Origin: Mnemiopsis leidyi
Lineage: Eukaryota > Ctenophora > Tentaculata > Lobata > Bolinopsidae
DNA length: 36,999 nt
NCBI GenBank assembly: GCA_000226015.1
Contig: JH153441.1
Location: 122,965 to 159,963, forward strand
Direction: 5' to 3'
The translations under genes and the position numbers were made by a program. This document shows, in pieces, positions 19,474-31,200 of the stretch (positions within the stretch are counted from its first letter, which is position 1; each line of letters opens with the position of its first letter). Below the pieces are notes generated by a model that made no database searches, was not told where the DNA came from, and saw only the letters and a program-made list of their open reading frames with translations.

Positions 19474-21864
19474 ATGACATCTGGAGTTGCTGTTGATGCT
19501 GCTTGCAATGAAATGTGGGAGGAATTTCATGGAGCAAAAGTGAAAACAAGACGAGTTATCACTTTCCGCATCAACGACAAATTCAATGTAAGTCTAATTA
19601 ATTGAATCATCTAATTCAAATTTCCGATTACATCAGAATTTTCCATTGCATCCTTTTGCGTTCAAGAAGTTGTGTTACAATCTTTGTGGGCAATAAATAT
19701 GGCTCATATAAAATTTAGGAATAGTGCAAGTGATGCAGCTTGTCACTCTTGGGTTCATCCTTACATTGGGAATTGAAAGTTCTTCAGTCTGGTAAAATAT
19801 TTTTGATTAAGAAGATAATTTGTCCATCGGATTGATGGGGCAATTTGTTTCTTTTTTGGCTCTTCATCTTCACCTCTTATATGTACATTATTTGAATGAA
19901 GTCAGAAGCCAAGTTTTTTGTGGAGCAATTTGCTTATGCAGTACATGTGTGCACTGTGCAAATCTGCTTTCGCACCATTTCAGTTATTGCACTCAGCTTT
20001 GCCTCGTGCAAAAAGTATTTCAATGAGGTACAGAACTATTATACACAGTCAAATTGCCGTGTATTATGTAATCGTAACTTGTGTACTATAGTATTGTAGA
20101 ATTAACAAGTAACCCTTTTCAGGCAATCATTCCGGACTCTGAGAAATGGCAGTTACCAATGAAGAACTACAATGATCAAGATGGCGTCGAAGAAACCAAG
20201 GAAACGATTAAAAAACTCAAGGAGCTTATTGTCGAAGGTGAAAACGATAAGGCTGGCTGTATAAAATTATAAGTTGTGCTCAATCTGAAAAATTATTAAA
20301 TATTTGGGTAAGAAGACTCATGTGATTTAAAGAAATAATTTGCGACACCTCCCTCCCACTACCACGGTCTTGCACTAACACACCCACCAACTCACAGTTG
20401 CCTATAAACAAGTCTAACAAGTTTGCAAATCTCAACAGAAATGAACGACGACAGCTCCAAGAACGAGCCAAGATGGATCATCATGTACTTCGACTACAAC
20501 ATGGAGTCAGACGGCAGACTGACCGGTAAAGAGATCATGTTGAAGTGGTGTCCGGATGGAGTCAAGGTCAAGTCCAGGATGACGTTCGCTTCCTCGTCCA
20601 AAGGATTAACTGACGCCCTCAATGTAAGATCATTGTACCTTAATCTTTCAACATTTAACGCAAATATTTGCTTTGTGAATGCCATTTTTCCCATATCTTG
20701 CCATTTGGGCCCGAAGTGCCTAAATGGCAATAATGTTTTGATACGTTTTGTGCACGTGTTTGAAAAGTACAAAACAAGGGTTGGCGATGGACAGTGTATA
20801 TCTGGATATTGTGACGTATTAGCTTAAAATGTGTACGCACGTCCATGCGCATGCTCTTTATCAAACTTAATCATGTTTTCGAATACGATTACAGGTTTTA
20901 ACTGTCTCAGGCCGCTGAATGTACTTCACGTTATGCAATCAGTAGTCAATGACACACAATGTATACGTTATTGCCTCAATCATTTGTTCTTATAACAGCA
21001 ATTGCAACAAGATGTACGATCAATCAAGAGATACAATCAAAATTCTTTTAAACTTAAGTTTTATTAGTAATTTGTCCAGTGATTGAGAGATGAACGTAAC
21101 ACGATTTATAACGTTCAACGGAACAATTTAAATTGTCGACAAATACACTTAACGCCATTAGTGTTAAAAAAACAAAGTATGAAAAAAGGTCACGCAGACG
21201 ATATAACAATGACGGGTGACGAGTGACGACGTCGTGCAGACTCAAGTTATATAAGAAATAAACAATGAAAAGAACACGCGATAATTTGTTAAATCTTTGC
21301 GCATGTAGAGTGAAGTTTTTAACTCATGCACCGAATGGCTGAATTATTTCGCGCGTCTGTATTTACACATGCAGAAAAGCGAAAATTGACTGAAATTACG
21401 TCTGGTTAGTGGTATGCGGAATGGGAGTTGCCTGGTGCGTATTTTGAATCCTGATTTCGCGAATTGTAATAACAATAAGCAACGGCATATTACGGGAATT
21501 TCAGTGGTCGCTTGACACAATGAAAGCGGCAGCAATTCTTTTTTTGAAATCACATCCACCTTGGCCTTAGTACTTGTGAGATAAGATTTCAATCGCATTG
21601 TAAAATGTGGCAAAAATAGAAAGTTGTCTTTAAAAAAGTATAAAAATTAGATCATATTTTGATTGTAAACTTCAATCGTAACCTCTTGGCCAATAGTTAT
21701 TTCATTTTGCATCATGTTGTGCATAATCCCGCTCTTAGACGGTTTTTAGATTGTAGTAACCGTAGCATATTTTTCAGGGTTTCAAGGCACTCGTTGTGCA
21801 GGCAGATGAATTAGATGAAATTGACGATCTCCTCCCACGATTCCAGAAAGGATTATTGAAATAG
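19474..21864 (+). CDS. ADF/cofilin family actin-depolymerising factor
   Basis: Four exons have canonical borders: 19474-19587, 20123-20237, 20439-20623 and 21778-21864, coding 166 residues in one ADF-homology domain. ADF/cofilins sever and depolymerise aged actin filaments in the cytoplasm. Exon 1 starts MTSGVAVDAAC, so the regulatory Ser3 (the LIM-kinase target in animal cofilins) is present. Exon 3 carries PRWIIMYFDYN and then MLKWCPDGVKVKSRMTFASS, which matches the WCPDxAxVKxKMxYSS actin-binding long helix with its basic residues. Exon 4 supplies GFKALVVQADELDEID and the C-terminal helix. The exon 2 donor is fixed at GAAG|GTGAAA because it alone keeps the frame; reading on meets a stop. 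The region around the exon 2/3 junction is long and charged. A 3' splice site at 19449-19450 leaves a 23-base leader. Paralogue assignment is not attempted. Confidence 0.93.
20698..20730. other. Small inverted repeat in ADF/cofilin intron 3
   Basis: TTGCCATTT and AAATGGCAA form a nine-base perfect stem, extended by three more pairs after one mismatch, around a loop of seven to nine bases. It is short enough to be chance. Confidence 0.5.
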
Positions 21865-22532
21865 ACAGTATGATGGCTACATCTTGGTAGCAAGACGCCA
21901 CCCTGCGAGGTGTCCTTCATCCATGGATATTCTAGTTTTTCATATAATAATTCTATTCTGGCAAGTCACGTGAGATCGGGGCTGACACGTCAAGCCTGCT
22001 ACCATTGAAGCACGATGATTGGCTATTGATTTTTGTTTTGTAAAGAACCGAGGAGATTTTATTAAATCTATTCAGGCTCAAGGGATTGGCTCGAAAAAAT
22101 CTGATGAAATTCGTGTTTTTTGTAGAAAATTGCCAAGTGGAATCTTACGATTTGTACTTAAAGCTATCGAAAGTGGTCTCCTACATGGTCCTCGTATCTT
22201 TTTAAATACAGTAATATAATCTTTTACAATTTTCGTGCGACCTCATCGTTGCGTTGTTTGATTTTTACTCCGTTTCAATCTAGATTAAAATTACATGAGC
22301 TATTTTGATTACAATAATATTGCGATAACATTACCATTAGTTTATATATGTTTCACAATTTGTTCCTACGCTGAAATGGTTGTGTTGACTCGAGTACCAT
22401 TCCAAACTCCAGAAAACAGCACGATACGTGCAAACAAACAAAATTGAAAAATATAACTCGTGTCGTTTCTTAATCGTAAGTTCAAGTTTGAACTGTGTTA
22501 CACCTGGGAGGGAAGCCCACTAAGAAGAGATT
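21865..22532. other. 3' flank of ADF/cofilin
   Basis: This is probably 3' UTR at its start; an ATTAAA near 22284 is a possible polyadenylation signal. No other gene was recognised. Confidence 0.4.
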
Positions 22533-22635
22533 AGGGGTCATTCATAAAATCGAGTACGCGTCCTTAAGCCACGAGTACGTGTCTCGTACTTAAATCAGGT
22601 AAGCCACGAAATCGGTATTCATAAAGTAAGCCAGG
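22533..22635. mobile_element. Possible DNA-transposon end cut by an assembly gap
   Basis: The stretch starts TTAGGGGTCATTCATAAAAT, a terminus style (GGGGTCNTTCA) also seen in the TIR element at 12516. It contains several ACGAGTACGTG/GAGTACGCGTCC-like motifs, then a second ATTCATAAAGTAAGCC just before the Ns. The other end is not visible. Confidence 0.35.
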
Positions 22636-22648
22636 NNNNNNNNNNNNN
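22636..22648. other. Assembly gap (13 Ns)
   Basis: Thirteen unknown bases lie between a repeat fragment and a GT microsatellite, so the real length is uncertain. Confidence 0.99.
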
Positions 22649-22649
22649 G

Positions 22650-22689
<40 letters not shown>

Positions 22690-22690
22690 G
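22649..22690. repeat. GT microsatellite
   Basis: A GAGA start is followed by roughly 17 GT units directly after the N gap. The repeat probably caused the gap. Confidence 0.95.
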
Positions 22691-25600
22691 TTGTTACTTT
22701 CTTGCTGTCGTCAACAGTGCGCTCAGTAACACGACCCCTTATTTATCTCCCATGTAACTCAATAACCCTCCTACACTCCCAACTCTTCTTTACACCGTTT
22801 CATTGGCTGGCTTGTCTCACGTGACTGGCTTACTTTTCTCTGATTGGCTGGCCCGCTTGGTCGAGAGACGATGTTGCTCAGGTTTCAAGCTGATAGTAGC
22901 GGAGATAAGATAGATAAATTTTTGAATTGTACCAGGTTTAAGAAAATGCTTTTTGTCATTTCCAGCGGAATGGAGTAAAACATATTGTAAATTATTGTAA
23001 GGAGAATTCTGGGGAAATAACTGATGTCGTGTCTTAACGACTTGAATATTTAAACTGCTGAGCAGCACCTGTGACTCCGTATGAAGCACTGAGAATGAGA
23101 TTAAATAGGTACATGTACGATAAGTGTAGTAGGATTACTTATTTACTTATTTCTATGAACTGTAAATAAAATGCAACTTTGACCATCTGCCTTGACGGAT
23201 AACTTTAAATATGCACGATATCAGCTTTTCTTGAATAATGAATATGATCCATCAACCCAGCGAAAATGTCTGGTACATCTAAGAACTCTGCTCGTACATA
23301 TTATTGCTGACGCGCTAAAGTGGAAACTCACATTATGACTTCTAACTATTGACCTTAACAGCTTCCCTGCTACTACATGTCAAGTTATCATAGGAACTCC
23401 ATGTAAATATCTAATGCGAGGCGTGAGGTTGGTCGAGTGATGAACAACCTTATCTTTATACCCATATTTGGTCATTCCAACCCCGCATTTTCCGAGTCTT
23501 TCGAGCAACGTACGTGTAATGGTCAAATTGTAGTGTGAGTAGCGGAAACCCACCCCTGGCCTATCGGTGGTGGTGAGATTTTATTGAAGATGTGCACGTG
23601 AGGTAATATTGGTGTGATCAGGTGAAGAGTTGTAGTTGCAGGTCTAGGTGTGCACTTAGGTTTTCGGAGGAATAAGCATGACTGTATCTGACTTATTACA
23701 CGTGGTGTGTAACTCACTCATAGCTGCTGCTAGAATATTGATATAGTATCTAGTTCGTCTGAAGACCCAAACTACTACTCGGTTTTATAAAGATTTCACT
23801 GACAAGTAAAACACATTTTATTAAATTCGAATAAATAAAGTCGTAATGTAAGCTCCTAACTCTCAATTGACCGCCTCACAAGTTTATTTCAGCTTATCTA
23901 ACTCGTTAAGATGTCAACTTTACAGTAGCTGCCTGCTATATGTTGTGTTCGATGTTAGGGACCTATCAATACCATTCCTACACGATGACTAAAATATTTG
24001 CAAGCATGAACCCGTTATTATTATCAAGTCATTACGAAGGAATTATATTAATGTGGAGCGGAATCCTGGCATATTATGCAAGGTTACACGTTGTGTCTTA
24101 CACATGGACACGAACTATTTCAGTACATTCCTTTACAAGGTCGACCGACCGAGAAGACCTGGACCTTGCTAAGAGAGTGTCAGCACTAAAAATATCTGGA
24201 GTACAGCGAGTGTAAAGATACCGTATAATTCGGCGTCGTGCTGAAATGAGAGTTTGAGAAGGCTGACATAATGATCACGCTAGCAGCTGTAACACTATAC
24301 CCTGAGCTCATCATTACACGCTCCGGCCCTCATCTCTGATCCACACGGAACAGTAAACTCTTGCCTCCATTATGTAGTAGAACTCTTTAAAATCTTCAGC
24401 GCCTGGGTGTAAGATCACTGAACTGTGGGTAGGTCCATGCGAACATGATACAATGATACCGGTCCTACTAGATGTGTACAAATCCGCATGACGCTATGTT
24501 GCTGCTTCGATGTGCGGACCTTTTAACACCTTATCACTTAGTTTGCATTTACAGATGCAGAGTGTACAAGATTTTAAAGTTTTCCTCTCGCCATTCCATA
24601 ACCATATAAGGCCACGTTTTCAACACATCGTAAACTTGAAGAAATGAAATTTTCCGAATATATATTAGACTTATTTTCGGAGTCGCGGCTGATACTTAAT
24701 ATTAGCAGACCGATCTTGTGCCAAAATAACTCCATATAAGGCTATGGTATATTTTCACAGATACTTACATTACCTCACACTAATGACTTAATGTCAGTTC
24801 ATTTCCCGAATGTTGCACTCATTATACCCAGACAAAAGAAAATGCTCGCCGCTTTAAAGCTAATCTACCACCTTTGGAAGGCGTTGTGGCAAACCAATTG
24901 GCTTATTAGCGATTTCCCAATTTCATCACAGATATTACAATCGTAATGAAAAATATTAGACAAGTCTCCAACATTACCTTATTTGGCCTTTTTCTGTGCA
25001 AAACAGTTTTTCGTGGGCACAGAAGTTGAACCACTTTCAATCTTCAACGCCTTGTTCTAAGATTTCTACCGGTTCATTTGGGATTTTGTTGCCAAATAAG
25101 GAAATTTTTGGTCACTGTCGTGAAAAAGAAACAGCACGTGCAATGGATTGTTCATTTTTCTCTATCGACAATTTGAATTTTCTTAACCTTATTTGGGAAT
25201 TTTCTTCGGGCAAAGAGCTGCGAAAAGTCGCACGTTTAACTATCAACACATTTCTACTTAAAGAGACGGCGCAGAATGTAACTTTTAACTGCTCAAGAAA
25301 CCGTGGTGGGATTGTTATGTCATGTTTATGTGGGCCAGCGCTGTCCAGATATAGTACAAGTATTTGAGGTTAAAGTTTTTAAATTTGTCGTTTTTAACGA
25401 ATACGCGTTGGGCAGAGGACGAGTTTTGGGGTCCCAGATATTTTTTAACGTTTCTAAGTTGTAGTTATGGACCTTTTAAGAAAAATTAAAAAATGGCCTT
25501 AAGCACTTTTGTCAGATTACAGCAGAGTGGGAGTTTAAACAAAAAACTTTTATAATTATTTACGACAACATTATAACAGCTACGCAATACCTACCACCCT

Positions 25601-26350
25601 TATTTCTCTGTAATTGGTGTATAATGTATTGTAAACTGTTAATGTTTTGAATGTGATATTATATCCAAGTGTGAGTACAGCTCACTGTTCATTATAGAAG
25701 TGTCAGTGTCCACAAAGTAATTTCAAGTAAGGTGACCCTTAATACATTTAGTGGCGTGGTCTCCACACGAAAGTTTGTGTAGTTTTATGTAAGGAACTCT
25801 ACGTGGTCGAGGTGAATACGACCACTTACCCGAGGTGATGTTCATTTCTACTAGACTTTGTGGTTCTGTGTAGGACTCTTTGTCAGTAAAGTGAGAAATA
25901 TTATATTTAGCTGAACATTATCAGGATCAAAATTACTGCCCAAGTAAGTCTGGATGCGTTGAAATAAAATAGATCTTTGTTATTTCTGGGTTGCATTTTC
26001 ACTGAATGTACACTTTGTCTTGGTCTCTGTTAGTTAGAGTATCAACACTCGCTCGCATCAATAAATTTTTACCATTCAGTTAAGTATCGTAATCAAGCAC
26101 TTACACTTGCAGTATTCTTTTGAAATTAAAGAACGACAATCTACTCTGTTTAAACAGGTTTTTGAAATGTTTTAACGAAAGTTTTAACTTTGCTGTCGCA
26201 AAAAATGAGAAAATTACACGTTTTCATGGCCCCTTATTCGTTAAAAATTATGTAACAGCCTAATTTTTCCGATGATTTATTGCAGATTTTTAAATGGTAG
26301 TAAAGCTTCTAAAACTGGCCGCAGAGTAGAACATTAAAAAAAAGAAAGGT
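22691..26350. other. Long non-genic stretch
   Basis: Only short frames occur and none has a recognisable motif. The longest, at 24996-25367 plus (123 codons), has no ATG context, splice partner or family resemblance that I can see. Two ATTGGCTGG CCAAT-type motifs lie near 22804 and 22840. I see nothing else. Confidence 0.45.
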
Positions 26351-26950
26351 CTTCCTGTGTGTAAGGAAGATAAGTGTGTGATGAGTACAAGCGTGTAAGG
26401 AGTACAAGTGTGTAAGGAATACAAGTGTGTAAGGAATACAAGTGTGTAATGAGCACAAGTGTGTAAGGAGCACAAGTGTGTAAGGAGTACAAGTGTGTAA
26501 TGAGCACAAGTGTGTAAGGAGTACAAGTGTGTAAGGAGTACAAGTGTGTAAGGAGTACAAGCGTGTAAGGAGTACAAGTGTGTGATGAGTTCAAGTGTGT
26601 AAGGAATACAAGTGTGTAAGGAATACAAGTGTGTAAGGAGTACAAGTGTGTAAGGAGTACAAGTGTGTAAGGAGTACAAGTGTGTAAGGAGTACAAGTGT
26701 GTAAGGAGTACAAGTGTGTAAGGAGTACAAGTGTGTAAGGAATACAAGTGTGTAAGGAGTACAAGTGTGTAAGGAGTACAAGTGTGTAAGGAGTACAAGT
26801 GTGTAAGGAGTGTGTAGAAAGGACACGTGTGTAAGGAGTACAAGTGTGTAAGGAGTAGAAGTGTGTAAGGAGTACAAGTGTGTAAGGAGTACAAATGTGT
26901 AAGGAGTAAAAGTGTGTACGGAGTTCTAGTGTGTAAGAAGCACACGTGTG
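26351..26950. repeat. 17-bp minisatellite, about 34 units
   Basis: Tandem units of GTGTGTAAGGAGTACAA (17 bp) with point variants (AATACAA, GAGCACAA, TGATGAGT) run for about 590 bp with one irregular unit near 26810. Because 17 is not a multiple of three and no unit phase makes a stop on the minus strand, three long overlapping minus-strand frames appear, each built on the 17-residue period YSLHTCTPYTLVLLTHL. These are properties of the repeat and are not called as genes. Confidence 0.95.
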
Positions 26951-27022
26951 TGAGAAGAAGTGGGTGTGTGTTTGTGTGTGTGTTTGTGTATGTCCGTGCG
27001 TGCGTTCGTGTGTGTGTGTTGG
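26951..27022. repeat. GT-rich low-complexity run
   Basis: An interrupted (GT)n and GTGCGTGCGTTCGT tract directly abuts the 17-bp minisatellite. It probably shares its origin in GTGTGT slippage. Confidence 0.85.
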
Positions 27023-28273
27023 GGGATGAGTGGACATTTCATATTTCTTTAAAGTATGTAACTAGTCCTTAGAATCTCGATTAAATACGTATCAGCTGTT
27101 ACTACCGCTACAGCTGGTGTATGGCTGTTCAGTCTTACAACCAGATCCATCCAGTAATCATGATATATCTAATTTCAAACCATTCGTGAGGTTTTCTCTG
27201 GTACTTATACTACGTGTCAAGCTACATGTCTGGGTCAATGTCACTCACCCAAGTGTCACTTTTCAAGCTGACCCTATTGCATGTCATCCGTGAGGTGTTA
27301 ATTTGTATCATATCAACATCACCTGATTAAACGCGGTGCTAAAACTTGGTGCTAACAACAACAAGCAGACTACAAATGTTCAAAGGAGTAGTTCCTCAGA
27401 AAATTTTTACTCACGAATGGGCCCACCAAAAACTCTTAAAATACTGCGTTCGCAGAAAAGTTCGTGTTCGTTCACATAAATGTAGCATTCTTGTGCCAAG
27501 TGTCAGTGTACAGTGTATAAGATTCATAGCGATTCATAGCTGAAGAAATAGCAGTCATTTTTACCACCCGTTTGATGAAGATAACATCTCTCATACTGGC
27601 TTTTTCATAATTCCTGCTGATACCTATTGCCTTTCACACGAGTTACCCTATCGTTACAAAACATATAGCAGTTAATGAATTTAATTATATGGCGTTTCCT
27701 GATTCTTATTTCGTTCACGCTAAATTAGCCAATTTCTGATACTTCCCTGTTTCCATTTAATGGTACGTGTTCGGTACATGTTCGGCATGAATTTAGCTTG
27801 CAAGTTGGCCTAGGCCTAGGATAACACGATTCGCAATTAGAAATTCTAGTTTTGAAATGTTGAGCTTAAATTCTTCTGTCAACTATAACTATACGTGAAT
27901 TAGATGGTATATATTTGTGTTAGATGTTAGCCCGGATGATGAATATAAGTGGTTCTAAATCGTAATTACATTTGTTGAACATATTGTAGTTACACAAAGT
28001 TATGTTTGGAAGTTCCAATGATAAACACAGTTCCAAAAGTGATTTAATACAAATAATTATTATAAAAATTTCATACAGTATCAAATTCTACTATGTACAA
28101 TTCAACCAATTAACAATCTAACTAGACAAAATTTGCGCTCACATAATCTCGCACTTGTAATTACTATCGTGATAAATTCAAAATTGATAAAAAACTCAAT
28201 CATTGCAGAAACTGTTCTAAGGCCTATGCTCTAGTTTTACTAAACTAGAGAATAACCCCCTAAGGACAAAAAG
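27023..28273. other. Non-genic, includes likely 3' UTR of the secreted-protein gene
   Basis: No coding exon was recognised. The upper end (from about 28040) is the probable 3' UTR of the minus-strand gene, with a minus-strand ATTAAA near 28043-28048. Confidence 0.45.
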
Positions 28274-31200
28274 TCAGTAAAATATAGTATCATAATACTC
28301 TGTAGCAGTCCTCAAAACATACATCTCCGCAACAACAAGTTGACTCAGACAGAACACCAGTAAAAGAATGTTAAAGGTAGCACCCTTGGTAGCACCTGCA
28401 CCGCTCTCCTTTACCCTACACGGCTCTTCAGACGACACAAACTCCTCGCCTGGCGGACACACTTCCCCTTTAACGCTGACACCTGCTACCGCTAGTGAGC
28501 TCTCATCTGGACTGGTACCCTCCTCGATCTCCTCATCCTCCTCCTCCTCTGTCTTCACAATCACCTCTTCTTTAGACTTGACGTTACCGTTAGAGTCGAC
28601 CTCTTCTTCGACCGTGACATTAACCTTGTATTTTTCCGTCTCGTGTCTCTCAATTTCAGGTGAGACATCTTCTTGTTCTGGTGTTGTTACGTCTGTTTGT
28701 GTGTTGTCGTCATTGTGTGTGGTTTCTTCAATAGAGTTATCTTCATTTCCAGAATCCAAAATTTCCTCGGTTCCATCTTCACCAGCTTTTCCCTCTTCAG
28801 ATATTACGGGTTCAGCTAGGTCATCTTCAAGTGGCAGTACGGTTGCATCCTCAGCTGTTATCGTAGCTCCCCTCTTGACTCTGGAGGTCATGTCAGAGAT
28901 GAGAACTGATCTTCTCTTCCTGCTCAGATCATCCTCTTCTGGGACATCTACTCTAAAGATCATGGTGAATCTGTAGAGTCTACTGACTGATGACAGAGCC
29001 AGGTTTTTAAACTCGATCGTATAAAAACCAGTTTCTGGGTTCCAGGTGTGTTGCGTGGAGTTCAGCTCCTGCTTCTTATCCTCAAAATCTTCCCTGGTAA
29101 ATATCTTCCCCTGCAAGGACACACTCAGGTCGTCCTCCATCCAAGGGATGTAGCGGTACTGCTGCTCTACTTCCAAACACCCCAGTTTGGAACCTCTAGG
29201 CACGTGCTGTTCTATACAGACGAGAAAAGCGCTGAGCGCCAGTCCGTATTCGCTGATCAGATCTGCTCCAGGGGCCTTGTTGATGTTCTGAGTGGGCTGT
29301 ATGTACACCACCACCTCCTCTCCGTGGTAGATACCCCGAGACAGGGGGTTGCTGGCTAGGAACTCTGCCGCGTTGTTCTTACTCCGGATTGCCGTGACTT
29401 CCAGCTTCAGCGCGCTCTCCTGCTCCGCCGTTATCTCCACCACGGTGTCCAGGGCGATCCTGGCGAAGATCTGTTCGTATCTCTCCGGGACGGGTTCACA
29501 GTTTGGGGACTCGTAATCCAAGTTGTCGCACTGGTACAGTTGCAGTTCGAAGGAGAACAGTCCGTCAATCTCGCTGAAAGTGGTCACGTTCTGAGGAAGT
29601 ATTATGCTGAACTCCCACGTCTGTACACAGTCGTACGAGTTATCTTCCTCCTCAAGTAGGGGATCTGAGGAAGACGATCCGTATTTCTGGCAGAGAACCC
29701 GATCTCCAGCCTCACCGGAGTAGGAAATCCTCTCGGCGCTTATCGAGATTGGCGGTTCTCCTTCTTTGAGGATAGAGAAGGTCCCACTGTCGGAGACCTT
29801 GGAGTGTACCATCATGACATGGCTCCTCCACGCCTTGTCGAGAACCGTCCTAATTCCAATCAGCACTCTTGTCTTGTCCGTGATCTTGCCGTCCTCCCAC
29901 AGGGGCTGTACCGACGCGAATGTCACCTCCGCAGTAACCCTCTTCTGGGAAGCCACAACTCCGTTCACGAAGATGTACTGACTTATCCTCCAGGACAGCT
30001 GGAATATGGTGGAGAAATAGGATGGCTGGTAGATTGTGTCGTCTTCCAGTTCGATCTTCTTGATCCGGATGTGGTTTACTGCTAGTGTAGTGCTGTACTC
30101 AGTTCTTCCTGTATTAGACTCCGTTACCGACCAGACGTTGTCTCTATCGTATACCTGGGAGAGGCGTATCTGTCAGGGGTGTTGAATTGAGAATAGAGGA
30201 CACTTTCCCTATATATTTTATGTAACAGTAATCTTACATTTTAGATTCAGAAAAAAATTTAGATTTTAGACATGTCTCAATCTATTAGTACTTCCTATTG
30301 AAACATAATACAACAAGTAATCAGATAAATGAGTAATTTAGTAAGTAAGCAACAAAGTAGGTTCGTAAGTAAGTAAGTTAGTTTTTTAGTAAGTATAACA
30401 CAATATAACATTTTCTCTGCCGTACCTCGCAGTTTGTAAATCGTTCCAGGGATCCTCTGTAAGTGTACGTAAAGTAGTAGTCAGTATCATCTACTACTGT
30501 GATGTTGGAGTCGAAGAATTCCTGGCTGAGATAGTTGGATTCTTGGAGGTCCTGTTCGAACTGAGAAGCCAGGCTTTGTGGTTCTGCTAGTTGGTAGTTG
30601 GAGCAGTTCGTTACTCTGTTTGTCGTGATCAGATCTCCCTCTGAAATTAGAATAGGTTAAATGTGATAAGATCTCCCTCTGAAATTAGAGTTAAGTCTTT
30701 ATTGCTATGTTTTTAGGCAAGTGTTCGATTCTAATTTATATAATAGTTTCTGAATTAATTGCAGGATAAGCACTAAGTTTTTTAACAAGAATTAGCCTCG
30801 CCATGATCATGAGTGCAGATGATAATCACGATCTGAACATTCCACGTACAGCCGGGGCAGTACCTATGGAATCACACGCAGTGTACTCTGCTTTATGATG
30901 AATAATGAATCATCATTAAACGTCTCCCTATATTTATATGGCGACATCACACCAGAAGCTTCATAGAGAATGTATGTTCACTGTAATCTTAGAAGTTACA
31001 GGATTACCGTCTTTTACTGCCAAACGTAAATCTAGTTAAAAATCTGTGCCCTGGTATAGTCAGACGTAATTGCAAATTTGAATAATTATTGGCAAATTTT
31101 TAGAATCCAAACGTTCTCAAGAGCAACTGTTACGCCGCTCTCGCTCCGATTCTTTTTAATGAGACTAAAAAATGCAGTGTAAACTGTAAAATAATCTGAG

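Noticed and set aside
24996-25367. 123-codon plus-strand frame
   Set aside because: No recognisable motif, splice partner or neighbour supports it, and its composition is like the surrounding non-genic DNA.
26290-27037. Three overlapping minus-strand frames of 148-203 codons
   Set aside because: All arise from the 17-bp tandem repeat, which lacks stops in every phase on that strand. There is no non-repeat domain, no conserved start, and the same 17-residue period appears in each frame.
28368-28976. 202-codon plus-strand frame rich in Ser/Thr
   Set aside because: It is antisense to the acidic stalk of the secreted-protein gene. Glu/Asp-rich codons read backwards give Ser/Leu-rich frames without stops.
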